Shown: piece after piece, positions 1 through 11,900 of the stretch
Position numbering within the stretch: position 1 is the first letter of the stretch
How the letters are laid out: the number at the start of each line of letters is the position of its first letter
Assembly (NCBI GenBank): GCA_003255065.1
Contig: QAOA01000936.1
Span: 293,018-357,017 of the forward strand
Length of the DNA: 64,000 bases
Reading direction: 5' to 3'
From: Cercis canadensis
Lineage: Eukaryota > Streptophyta > Magnoliopsida > Fabales > Fabaceae
The notes under the pieces: generated by a model
Database searches by the model: none
Seen by the model: the letters and a program-made list of their open reading frames with translations, nothing else
What the model was told of the DNA's origin: nothing
Position numbers and translations under genes: made by a program

Positions 1-780
1 TCCATACAGTTCTGCTACAAAACCAGATTTGCTTCACAAAAATGCATGCAATGCATTAATTTGAATGATCCCATGACACAAACATATCAACTACTGAATA
101 ACAAACATGAAGCATGCAATATGACAGCAGCTCTTAGATGTATGCACTGTTAGTGTGCCTAAATTATCATATAGAGCCCTCAGTATCATAGAGACAAATC
201 AGAAGCAATAATCATTATAGCATAGAAGGCATGAAATTGTGACCAGAAGCCTGTATTCTTAAGTCAATGTATTAAGGTGCACCAAAAGAAACTTCCCAGA
301 TGAAGATAGTAGAATAGGGGACTGCAGAAAAATTAAAAGCGAGCCACAACCAGGGGCAGGAGGGTATTTGGAATGCTAAAAAGATCAGTTCTCAATTCTC
401 TATATCAGTGTGCATTCACGTGGAAAGTAAATTTTATAACTACATGGTAAGGATACAGGCTAACTAACGGATTTATGGAGAAGAATTGTGGGGGAGGGTT
501 CCACGTTAAACTTAGAATATATATGCCAAAAATAATTATTAAAAAAAATATATATATANTTCTCAATTCTCTATATCAGTGTGCATTCGTGTGGAAAGTA
601 AATTTTATAACTACATGGTAAGGATACAGGCTAACTAACGGATTTATGGAGAAGAATTGTGGGGGAGGGTTCCACGTTAAACTTAGAATATATATGCCAA
701 AAATAATTATTAAAAAAAATATATATATATAATTGGAGACATAAAATAGATAGTGTAATAACAGCAAAATATTTACAAAC
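1..780. other. Intron of the Rab-GAP gene with a duplicated segment
   Basis: No exon is recognisable on either strand; the stretch fits the intron after exon 4 of the minus-strand Rab-GAP gene. Most of it is taken up by the duplication around the N at 559. Confidence 0.55.
389..729. repeat. Near-identical 170-bp direct duplication around a single N (559)
   Basis: Bases 389-558 are repeated almost perfectly at 560-729, both starting ttctcaattctctatatcag; a small visible difference is cacgtgg versus cgtgtgg. One N separates the copies. This is the expected look of two contig ends that overlap but were joined rather than merged, or of two haplotypes placed in series. Confidence 0.85.
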
Positions 781-3767
781 CTATTTGATGTAGAGTTAGC
801 ATCCACTGAATTACTCTCTTGTCTATCACCTTTACTGAATTACTCGAAGTGGGTGCACCACCCCCATTACTATCTTGAGGAGGTACAACCACTCCCTTGT
901 CTGGTTTCATTTGTAAAAGCACCAAGGGATCTTGAATTGGCCGTCCATCTTCAGTGATTACAGGTGCTGTAATAAATCTACCGCTTCCAACAAGAGGAAA
1001 CAATTGGCAGCATTCTTTCTTCCATCTAGCGTATTCCAACCTAAAGATATGGACATAAAAGTTATACTCAATTCAACTAATGATCTCCTAAACTTAGAAC
1101 TTAGAAACAAGTAGTTGTAAATTAAAAGAAGTATCATAAGTTATCCCTGTATCGTAGATGAAGCAATCGTTGCTATTTTACGAAGGCAAATTGATGTTTC
1201 ATTTTTTACTTGAATGCTAGTTCGAGAAGTGCAATACTGTTCACTTCTTAAACATTATACGAAGCAAAGAGAAAGTGATCGTAATAAGGACAATTAGACA
1301 AGGATTTATGATCAAACATGAAAGTTGAGTATATCAAATTATTTGAGACCTTCAAAGTAACATGGGCCATCAAAATGTTATTTACATATTATGAAAATGG
1401 GAAAACAGATTACCTTCGGCGCTGTCTTATCTGATCTCTTTCCTCAAATGTACTCTGTGGATCATAGCAACCAAGTAGAAATTCCCAAACCTCTCCTCTA
1501 ATTGATGGATGGATTCCCTGGTTTGGGAAAATTAGTAAGTAAACGACTGACACAATTTGTTCTATTTACAGGAGGAGTAGAAAGTACAAAATAGAAGGAA
1601 TTTTTTTTTTTAAAAAAGATAATAGCAACACAGATCAAAGCATTTCTGCCACAAAGTAAGCCATTAAAAACAATCAAAAGAATTTTTAACACTGCCAGAT
1701 GAATAAAGACAAATATTGACTGAAGCAAGCTACTGTTTCAGCTTCTGCATTGAAACCAAGATCCAGAGTCTTACAAAATTTCATTATCAAAGAGATGAGA
1801 TGCTCAAAGTTTCCTGTGACTTTCATCATGATAAAAAACACAAGGACAGTGCAAGCACAGAACCAAACACAAAAAATGCAAATACATGTAAGTGCTGGTG
1901 CACATAAGTCAAAAAAATAATCACTGATTTTAGAGGTGTGAAAAACCAATAACACGATAACCATAGCACATGCATCACTGATTATCATGAAGGAAGAAAA
2001 TGATTAAAGATGTGCAAAATAGATTTGTCTTGGAAACCATCAGAAAGTGAAAGAGCCAAATAACATCAGGGGGATAAATCACAACTATCATCTGTATTCT
2101 ATGTTCTATATATGTATAGCTAGTTAGTGCTAGTTGAACACAACCCAAAATCCTGTTCAAAACCATGGTTGGAGCAAAAGATCAATTTTGTAGCTTTTTG
2201 GAAATTGGAACGTGGTTTAGGGGTTGCATTCATGGAACTAGCATAGGGAAACAAAATATTATAGCAGCAGTTTTTAATGGACTATTGTCATTTGAAAGAC
2301 AAAAGATGTTACTCCCAGAAAATAATGCTACCGTAGAATTGTGAGTTCTGTCACTTCTAAAAACCAATACTACTTTTCCCTCTTTAGATTAGGAAGGAAT
2401 ATTTCACAGTAGTTTTCATGTGATAATACTCAGTTCAGTATTTTCACCATATTTCATGTAGCTATTATCTTAGAAAAGTACTATACCATCTATGACGTGT
2501 TATTCCAAGAGTTTTTATATTAAAAGAATACAAATTATTGAAAAACAATTATAGAAACAAGAAGTTCAAAGAGAGAATTTCCCGATGCACTACCTGTTAG
2601 AAAAGAGGAAAGGCAATACAACATATCTCCCAAGAAGAATATGAAGGAATATATATAGAAAAAAACGAATTTTACAGAACTTGGTCAGCCTAATTTATTA
2701 GTAATATTTAGTGATTCCATTGCACTTCAATGTCAACTATGTTTATAAGTTTAAAGAGAACCAATATGGAAAAAAAAGGTCAGTTAAATGCCTAGTGTCA
2801 GTCTGACCCACCTTATAACTACAAGGCAGATACATAACTATAGGTTTCTCCAAGAAGTTGGGAATTCCTAATGCATCAGATAATAGTGTAGTTGAAAGTA
2901 TGATACAAACAGAATTTCATATGCTCAAGAACATTGAAGAAGCACTTTAACTGTAAATATGCAATTACCCCTCGGTGGATTCGGCTTAAAGTCTTGCCTA
3001 TATCCAGCTCTCCTTCTGGATTAAATGCAGCCTGCCATTTTCTTGCACTTAGTGTTTTACCAGCCTGAACATGTAAAAACAAGAAGCTCACAATTAAAGA
3101 ACATTATATAAGTGTTACAAGACAGGGAATCCAAATAAATCTAAAAGATCCCAGCTGAAGGCATATGATTTTTATCTTAAAGCACAGATTCATGCATCAT
3201 TGTACATTATCCAATTTTTTATGAGGGAAAACCATAACAAGCAATACAAATCATTAGGTATCCAATCCAACACGATCCATTATAAATCACTGAGTGCAGT
3301 AGCTATCCCAACACCTTTCATCGAAGTTAACTTCCTTTTCTTTTATAAATAAAAGCTGTCATCAAAACCATTTTTGACCACCTATATTATGGTTCACCCA
3401 TTAAAATATTTATTCTTATTTATGAGATTCGATAATTAGAAACCACATGTTCATCTCGCAAATGAATAAAAATTCAAAATGGCTAAACTAACAATGGGAT
3501 ATGCTTAAATGTTCAATGCATTCATAAAACCAAATCCAAACTAACAATCACACACATTTCTCACTGGATGCAAGCATCATTTTCATTCAATCAAGCCATT
3601 GTGTTCACCAATGAAAGAATTCATCCAGATTAGGATGCAGGATATATCAAAATCGAAAAAAGAAAAAGAAAATATACCTTGATTCTAAAACGAGTCTTGG
3701 GGACATCGGTGCACTCGGGGCGGATTTCATAGAAAGAATCAGCAGGAGCTCCACTATCTCTCCACAT
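781..3767 (-). CDS. TBC domain Rab-GAP, GYP7/TBC1D15-like (5' part; runs off the left edge)
   Basis: Rab GTPase-activating proteins of the TBC family speed GTP hydrolysis by Rab GTPases on endomembranes. Four coding exons are seen: 3678-3767 (ATG, MWRDSGAPADSF), 2969-3064 (AGKTLSARKWQAAF), 1414-1517 (GIHPSIRGEVWEFLLGCYDP, the start of the TBC domain) and 781-1040 (EYARWKKECCQLFPLVGSGR, ending HQIG). All have GT-AG borders and phases that close (90, 96, 104 and 260 nt), giving about 183 residues. The last exon ends in phase 1 before donor GTTTGT. The next family segment, with the catalytic IxxDxxR and YxQ motifs, is not in bases 1-780, so the 3' part lies outside the window. The start is the first ATG of exon 1 and gives the N-terminus I know from plant GYP7-like proteins. 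Family assignment is from recognised sequence; the Rab target is unknown. Confidence 0.88.
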
Positions 3768-4977
3768 CCCAAAGTACCAGAAAAGCTCTCAGGAAAACAC
3801 GATGACCCAAAGCAAATGCTTTTGGAAATTATATCCTCAACAGCACCCAAAAGCTGGACCCCTTTGAAAAGATCAAGCAAACCCAGAAAATGATTTGTCC
3901 AAAAGTCTCTTCAAAGAAAATTCAAAGGGATCCAGACAAGGTGCTAGGCAAAACCAAGCTCCAAAACAAAGAACAAAAAAAATTGCCTTTTTTTTTTTTT
4001 TTGTTTTCCTTTTCTTTTTCTTTTTCTTTTACTTTTTTTTTTTTTCTAATATCTATGGCGTTGTGGGGCAGTAATGGTCATGGTGTCTGAGGAAGGTAGA
4101 AGAAGCCCTGTCATAAGGGTGAAAGAGATGGTTCCGAACCTCACAACCCCAACACAGGCCGTTTAATGCGTTAATTGACACAAATTTTCTCTCTTTAATT
4201 TTTGTTTTCCATTTTTGTTTTTTCTGATTTTCTGTTTCTGTGTTTCTTGGAAATTTCTTATCCCAATTTTTTTTTTTTTTTTACCTTAAACAGCTATGCC
4301 CTTTCACTATTTATAGTAAATTATCTAGGTTTAGAGGTAGAAATAAACATAAATAGTTGTATTACAATTATCTATTTTTTAGGAATAAATTCAGAGGCTT
4401 TATTTGATAGAATGGTCAAAGATGGAAAGAGACAAAACAAGAGAAGAGCTTGTGTATGGAATCGTGAGACTTGGTTTCAGGTGGCTGACTTTTACGCGGG
4501 AAATACCCGGGTTGGATCAGGTCAGAAGTCTTCCCTAGTTCCTGTAATGGAGATGAATCCAGCGAAAATAAACAGGAGAATGACTAATAAGGAATTAAAA
4601 TTTTACTTGTTAACTTTTGAAACTCCAAAGTAAATATTGAAAGATATAGTTATTTAGTGCAANGGAAATACCCGGCGGGTTGGATCAGGTCAGAAGTCTT
4701 CCCTAGTTCCTGTAATGGAGATGAATCCAGCGAAAATAAACAGGAGAATGACTAATAAGGAATTAAAATTTTACTTGTTAACTTTTGAAACTCCAAAGTA
4801 AATATTGAAAGATATAGTTATTTAGTGCAAAAAAACGTTGATATTCTTTATAATCTTAGATAGTTAACAAGCTTTTACGAAAAAGGGGAAAACAAAAGTT
4901 AATAAGAAATTGTATTCATCTATAATTTTAGATAAAATAAAATATTTAATTTTACTAATAATCTAACTATCTAAAAG
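3768..4977. other. Rab-GAP 5' region and intergenic DNA with a second N-flanked duplication
   Basis: The part next to 3768 should hold the 5' UTR and promoter of the minus-strand Rab-GAP gene. It contains long T and CT tracts near 3985-4045. Bases 4499-4662 recur at 4664-4829 around an N at 4663, with a cgg difference near the start of the second copy. A 143-codon ORF covering 4202-4633 shows no recognisable domain and overlaps the duplicated piece, so it is not called as a gene. Confidence 0.55.
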
Positions 4978-5192
4978 CTAAACAAGCAACCCAAGAATTG
5001 TGACTCAGTTGGCAAAGCAGGGCTGAGTATGTGAGAAGAGCCAAATGTTCGATCCCTACGAAACACACATTTGGAGAGGGGTGAGGAGCTTTAACTGTGA
5101 CTAAGTCCCGAACAGGATTAATCCCCTCCTAGTAATAGGGTGAGAATACCTGGGTTTATACTAATAAAAAAAAAAAAAACCTAAACAAGCAA
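4978..5192 (+). mobile_element. tRNA-derived SINE with 12-bp target-site duplication and A-tail
   Basis: The body (4990-5180) has a Pol III A-box-like stretch (gtgactcagttggcaaagc) and, about 40 bp on, a B-box (tgttcgatccct), and ends in an A-rich tail (5164-5179). It is bordered by identical 12-bp copies of ctaaacaagcaa at 4978-4989 and 5181-5192. Such a structure is diagnostic of a non-autonomous SINE moved by LINE machinery. The plus orientation follows from box order and tail. Confidence 0.85.
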
Positions 5193-6774
5193 AATATATA
5201 AATTTTTGTATTCGAAAAGAAAAAACAAAATCATAATCCAGACATACTTGGCTGTCTATTTTCGCTCTTGTTGTATATTTGTCATTGTGGGCCTTCGAAT
5301 GTTGTAGTTTCTTTTTCCAAAAATCTCCTATTGGGTTGTAAGTAGAAAATAAGACATCAAATTCAGCGCTGCTGTAATGCCTTAAGTGGGCGTAGAATGA
5401 GAAGGTGATTGTGACTTGCAATTTCGGCCTCAAATTGTCAGTTGACTTTGGCAAATAGTATCTTTATATTCTTGACCGGTTTTGAATAATAAAAAAAAGT
5501 ACCTGTTTATATTTGAAGAAGAGACAAAAGAGCGACGCTATTATACTTAAGAGAAAAAAAAAGTAATATTATTTATATAATACTTATATTCATATTTGTA
5601 TCTTACCAAAAAGAAAAAAATATCATTCATAACTGTAGATCATTATATATAAGAGTAACTTCATTTGAATTCTAGTAAATTTTTAATTTTATTTTCTTTA
5701 TTAAACCCAAATTTGTGATATTCTGATTATTATAGTTTTATTGGAATCTAAGTAATATTATAGAAGTCCAATGTCTTTTTATAAATCTCATTTCATAAGT
5801 TCTAATTATTACATTTAGTTTAAGAAAAAAGCTCTCAATGATATCATAAAATTTCCCTTTGTTTAGGAGGCTTTCTAGAGATATTTAGGGGAAATGATTA
5901 ATATTTGTGTAAACTTTCAAAATATTCAAACATGCAAAGAGCTTCTGCTTGACGCATACGATCATTATCCAGATTGTAAGTTTCTATGAACAATTTTCCA
6001 TACTGTGTTCTGAAACCTATTGTATAGGAAGGCAACACATGCATAAGACAAAGTTTAGATTTTGTTGCAAGCTTCACTTAGCACTGAAAATGAAAACTTT
6101 CAGCAGCATCTCAATGCATTTGGTATATAAACTCCATTGCTGAGAAAAAAATTAATGAAATTCACTGAAAATATTATATGAAACAGAGAATAAAGGAGAT
6201 GATGCTGAAGGCTGAAAGAGTTGAAAAGGGGAGTTCTCGAATAGAAATAATCTACCAGCACATAGTTTACAGAATAGGCCAATAGATTCCAGACAGCTAA
6301 GTTGACATTGCTAATGTATTAGTTTCAAACATGCTCTGAGTTTTCAGTTTCTCTTTAAACTTTTAATCAGAACATAAGTATATGATATTTCATATCACAA
6401 GTATTAATGATTGGGTTGTAGATATGGAATAGACGAGACTAGATTAGCCGCAAGGCACAAGACATGAATATTCTTGAAACAGTGAAGCAAAGCATAAAGC
6501 GACAGACCAAGTAATATTAAAGGTCCAAAAAAGAGCTTATGAATTTATGCTTTGCACCAGAATCAAAGTAAACCCCAAGAGAGGGAGAATAAGAAAAAGT
6601 TGTAAAAGCTTCACTGCCACAGTTTTTAAAGTTTCAGGCAACTGACACCTACATAAACCCTCATGATCCTCCAGTTTTTGTCACCACTACTCTCTCTACC
6701 TTGAGCATTTCAAGCATTTTGGTTGCAATACTCACTTTGCCTTCTCAATTTCCCATTTTGCTAGCTCTTCTCCA
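5193..6774. other. Intergenic region upstream of the early nodulin-like gene
   Basis: AT-rich sequence with no ORF of recognisable family. The last 150 bases before 6775 are CT-rich (for example ctactctctctacc) and are probably the promoter and 5' UTR of the plus-strand gene. No convincing canonical TATA box was seen. Confidence 0.45.
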
Positions 6775-7831
6775 ATGGCTAATGAAGCATTTCAAGTCTT
6801 GGGGCTCTTCTGTCTAGGGCTGTTGGTGCAGAGAAGTGCTGCCTATGAATTCATAGTTGGGGGCCAAAAGGGTTGGAGTGTTCCAAGTAATCCCAACTTT
6901 AACCCTTACAATACATGGGCAGAGAAAAGCCGTTTTCAAATAGGAGACTCCATAGGTAACTTCTTATGCATTCACTATATGTTTTGTTATAAAACTTATT
7001 ATTTAATTGCCAAATCTTATAACCACTTCAAGAAGTGATTCATGTTTCTCTAAATATTTTTGCCAAAACTTCCGGCTTGTTAATTGAAGTTTTTCCCCAT
7101 AAAGTTTAGGTAACATGTTCTTTCATTATAGACATTTTAGCAGCAAACTGTCTTCTAGAATTCTTAAAAGTTCTTTTACTTGAAAACAACTATTTATGGG
7201 ATGGGTCTCTCTTGTGAAAGGCACAAATGGGGATTCATGGTCAATTGGCAAATGGCAACATTGTGCCTAAAGTTTTCTAAATGCTTATTTGGCCAAGCTT
7301 TTACTACACACTTCTTTAGACATAAAAGTGATTTCTTGTAATTGAATACTAGAACATTAAAATCAATTAATTGTGGTTTTACCAATTGCAGTGTTCAACT
7401 ACCAATCTGGCCAAGACTCGGTGCTTCAAGTAAAGAGCGAAGACTATGCCAATTGCAACACAAATGCACCTATTGCAAAATTCACTGACGGCCACACAGT
7501 GTTCAAATTGAAAGTGTCAGGGCCTCACTATTTCATCAGTGGAAACAAAGATAACTGTCTCAAGAATGAGAAGGTGGTGGTGACTGTATTGGCTGATAGG
7601 AGCAACCGCAGCTCAATTAGCAACCAAACAAGCACAGCTCCAACACCAGCACCTTCTGACCAAGAAGCTCCATCTCCACCTGTATCTCCACCTCCAGGCA
7701 CTCTAGAGATTAACCCAACTCCGGCTCCTGTCGCTGAACCTCCTCCTCCTAATGCAGCTTCTTCAATCTTGCTCAGCTTTGCTGGCTCTATTGGGGCATT
7801 CATGGCTTCATCTCTGATTTTATCTCTCTAA
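6775..7831 (+). CDS. Early nodulin-like protein (phytocyanin domain, GPI-anchored, ENODL type)
   Basis: Two exons, 6775-6955 and 7392-7831, join in phase 1 (G|TG gives Val) to encode 206 residues. A hydrophobic signal peptide ending near SAA-YEF (about residues 1-24) is followed by a plastocyanin-like domain (FIVGGQKGW ... FQIGDSIVFNY ... CLKNEKVVV). A Pro/Ser/Thr-rich arabinogalactan-like stretch (APTPAPSDQEAPSPP) and a hydrophobic C-terminus typical of a GPI-attachment signal come next. The His residues that bind type I copper in true phytocyanins are absent around GPHYFISGNKDNC, as expected for ENODLs, so it should not bind copper. Predicted location is the outer face of the plasma membrane. 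The single intron position is typical of the family. Confidence 0.92.
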
Positions 7832-8997
7832 GCAGAATGAATATATTTATTTGAGTGATTGAATTTGATTCTTTTTTTTTTTCTATATATTATTTTTTGT
7901 TTCTTTTGTTTTACATGGTTTCCTACTTTGAGTTCAGTGATCGAACTGGCTCTTTGGTTCAAAGTTAGGGTTCTGTTTGATATATATTTGTTTGTTACAG
8001 TCGAGAAAATAAGATGACAAGAATGTACCCTTTTGTGTGTTTGTTACTTGATGATGTAAAACATTTGTACATGTTTGTAATGAAATAAAACCATTTTTTA
8101 TGTGGGCTACTGCATTGATGTTGCAGCCTTGAGAATTTAGTTTGAAAGTCATTCAAACATACACTTATATACTGTTTTCTATTGAATCTGAATCAGAGAT
8201 ATGTACTATTGGGTTTCTCTTCTTCTATCTATTATCTTTTTTTTTTTCTTATAGATAAAAGGGAGCAAATTTAGTTTGATGGAGGAATAGAGTAACCCAA
8301 AATACACAAGGTGACTAAACCATAAAACTGAGAAGCGATATAACTGCACCAAAACATCTTCCTCACCCATTATCCTAAATTAATGGCCTTAAAAGAGAAA
8401 ATGAATATAAAAAACAGAAATCAAAAGACGTGTGAGTGGCAAGGGGAAGAAATAACTGTAAATTGAAATTTACGCGATTTTTTAGCTGTATTAGAAACAT
8501 ATATAGAATATACGGTTTTTGAATAAAGTACATATTTTTCTGAAATTAAATTAATAAACACTACACGAGAAGAAAGGATTTTTTTTTACGTCATGAAGGC
8601 TGACGAGTCAAGCTGAGCATTTCCAGAGCAATGAGCTCAACCAATTATTTTGACCTGGGAGCCTCTAAGAGTGATTTAACCAATAAAGGAAACTATAATC
8701 TGCTAAACTCTGGGTCACAGATCATAATTCTCAAAATTTGTAGTGCTTTTTCATTTCCCCTATACCATTTTATCCTCAACCACGAAAACAAGACCAATAA
8801 TTCAGTGGAAGCAACTACATATTTTGGACCTGGCAGTCCTTGTCACGATCATTTTCTGAAGTAACCACTGGAAGATTACATTTCAATTCTTTACAGCGTA
8901 TCCAGAGAGAGCAAACTGCTAAAAGACTTTCGTAGAAAAATTGGGTATAGTAAAATTAAACCACTACGCTAGACAACTTTTTCGCCTATCTATCATA
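7832..8997. other. Convergent intergenic region (3' UTRs)
   Basis: Lies between the 3' ends of the ENODL gene (plus) and the PDI gene (minus). An AATAAA signal at 8084-8089 on the plus strand suits the ENODL mRNA. Small ORFs here show no family resemblance. Confidence 0.5.
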
Positions 8998-11900
8998 TCA
9001 AAAATTTTTGCCGAGCTCAACTTTTTTCATCATTCTGATAGTGTTGTGCAAAATTGAGTCAAGAATTCCAGCAACCTGAAACCACCGGGAAAGCTAGTCA
9101 ACAATACAATTAACGAAGAGTACAGGTAGGGAACCACAAAATTTGAGATACCAACCGTGAAAACACCTCCAATAATAGCACAGACATTTGTAATAAAATG
9201 TGAAAAAGACTTCCGGTTTTCTGTTATTAAGACCTGCTGACGGAAAACAAACATTACAAACAAAAAAGAAATTAAATAGAAATATAGAGTAAAATTTCAT
9301 TCAAATTTATAAACTTCATTTACAGACCTGCATGGGAGAGAGCTCGAGATGGAACTTTGCCACAGGAATGTCTAGACTCTGTGCCAGACTGCTGTGCGCT
9401 GTGTACTCGTACTCCTCAATTAATTTATAATCTTTTCTAGTTATCACCTCTGTTTTAACTATCTGAAGATAATGTTCTATCTGCAGATACAGATATCAGA
9501 TAAATGTATAACATGTTGGCCAATAACACAGCCTCCACATATTAGAGATTCTAATGTTTCTGTTGTTATCAGCATCCATACAGAAGAAATAACCATGATC
9601 AGGGTCACCAAAAGAGAATTAAGAGACTCTATCAATCAGGATATGTTATCTCAATGGTAGCTATGGTTGCAATGTACCCAATGAATAAACTTCTACATGG
9701 TTTGATTGCCTCTTCTGCATATTTATTTCTCTTAATAGATAGCTGGGTGCATCAAACAGAAATTAGATGTGCATACAAAAGGATCATCAAAACAAATTCA
9801 GGTCCGCCAAGTTGATGCATCTTTAAAAATGAAACTAACAACTGAGAAGATTGAAGACCCCTGTATATAGAGAGAGGAAACTTTTACCACTGATTTTTTT
9901 GCTGATAGGTTTTGAAGTAAAGTTGTGTTCAGTAATGTAGCCAAATGATATTCCAGATGAATTACAAAAGTAAAGATACAAAGGAACACAAATGCTATAG
10001 CGATTTTTGAATGAATCAGTTTCCATCTGATAGAATTACCAAAAGAAGAAAAGACAAGGCCCAAGATAGGATACCCTACAATGGTGATGGAGTGGTATAT
10101 GCACCAGTATCAATGAATCAGTATCTAAAGTAAAGCAGAAATTAAAGGACTATGAATGTATTATAGAGACTCTAAACATGATAACTCGGAAAGGGCCTAG
10201 ATATCCATGCTATTTAGTGCACCTGGTCCTTTTTTAAAGTAAAAGCAATCAAACATGCTGATAAGAACCATCCAGACAAAAGACACTGAATTGAAGATAA
10301 TACTGTATTATATAAAATATTATACTTACAGTAACATTTGCTCCTAAATCACGATGATTGATGAATGACCGACCATTTAACCTGTCATGGCTGCTACCAA
10401 GATAAGGTATCAAACGCTTTACATCACTCATGACCCTAGGTGAGATTTTCCTTCCAAAGGACAAATTGGATATGACATGTGACATGTTCATTTGAGTAGC
10501 ATCGAAGGAATGAGCATCAGATCGAGCTGAAATGATTAAGTTTCCAGGAACCTGCAGAGTGCAAAACAGATTATAATTAAGTAAAGGTTACCCTTCTGAG
10601 TTTAATTCATGGGTCAACATAATATCTAAAATCTATAAAAAGATAAGAATAGGCAGTCACACTGCTTGTCCCATCCAGTTGAGTTTAGTTTTAACAACTG
10701 AAGCACCAATTACAAGCAAAAGACATAATTAAAAAAGGAGCAAGGCATCAAAGGTATCAGCTATTTCCAGAGCAAAAGCAAGTGAGGCATTTTAGTCCAT
10801 GCTCACATCTGAAAAGGGGGAAGCAACAGAAAAGTTTTTCTTTACATTGCAGTTGAAGGTATTTTTATCCCAATGGGAGTTTTACCTTTTTGACACGCAC
10901 ATACCCTTCAATTCTACATCCACCTGCTGATGGTGCTGGTCTTTTTGCACTCTCTGTTCCATTAGATTTATCCTCTAAAGCTAGTTTCCGAGATTCTGTT
11001 GGGAGAGATGTCACTAAATTCTCCATAAACTGCCGTGATGAAACTCCATATCAGTTACATTGCACTCTTTTAACAGTAAGCAATGATGTTTAATTACATC
11101 CAAAAGTATCCAGCAGTTTACTTTTTAAGTTAAACTAGAGTCAGATTATGCTCATTTAAATAAAATATAGCTTGTACCTTGAATAGGCTATCTGCATCAC
11201 GATCTCCATAATATGACTCATGGTCATGGTGTCCGTGGTCATCTCTGCAATAAGAAAAAGCAGTTGGAAAGAGAGGTTTAATCAGAATAAAAAACTTGAA
11301 GAACGCTATCACAGACAACAGAGGTACAATATTCAGGATGCACATGTACAAAAACATACTATTTGAATAGCAATAACAAACAAATGGCTGAAACAAGAAT
11401 TGAGACACCTATATAATGGAGAATCAAATATTGGGATATAATTGACCTTATCTACACAAAATTGATTCATTAGGAGGTTCAAGGAGGTAAAACCCGGTTA
11501 GGTGCCCAAGATAACTTTAAGTCCCACTACATGGGTCATCCATATTATTTCTCTTTCAATATTCATCTGCATGCGAAGGCAAATACACTTTTAGTGTACA
11601 TGCTGGGCATTCCCTTTCCTACTATTACAAACCATCACTTGCATCCTTACATCCAACTACTTCTGGGCCTCTGGCTTTAACTTTTTTTTTTTTTTGTTTT
11701 TGGAGAANTTTTTTTGTTTTGGAGAAATACTTCGGGCTTTCAACTTGGCTCTTCATCACTATTTCCATTCCTAACATGATTTTTAGGTCCATTCCCATTT
11801 AAAAATAAGATTTACAGAATAGTAATTTTTATGGGAAAAGATAACATAATCAAGTAAATGAACAAGTTCATAATACTCCAATAAGCAGCACAGATGATCA

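Noticed and set aside
1686..1988. 100-codon minus-strand ORF in the Rab-GAP gene
   Set aside because: Lies in an intron between well-supported exons and has no domain features.
4202..4633. 143-codon ORF on the plus strand
   Set aside because: Low-complexity F-rich start, no recognisable domain, and it overlaps the N-flanked duplication.
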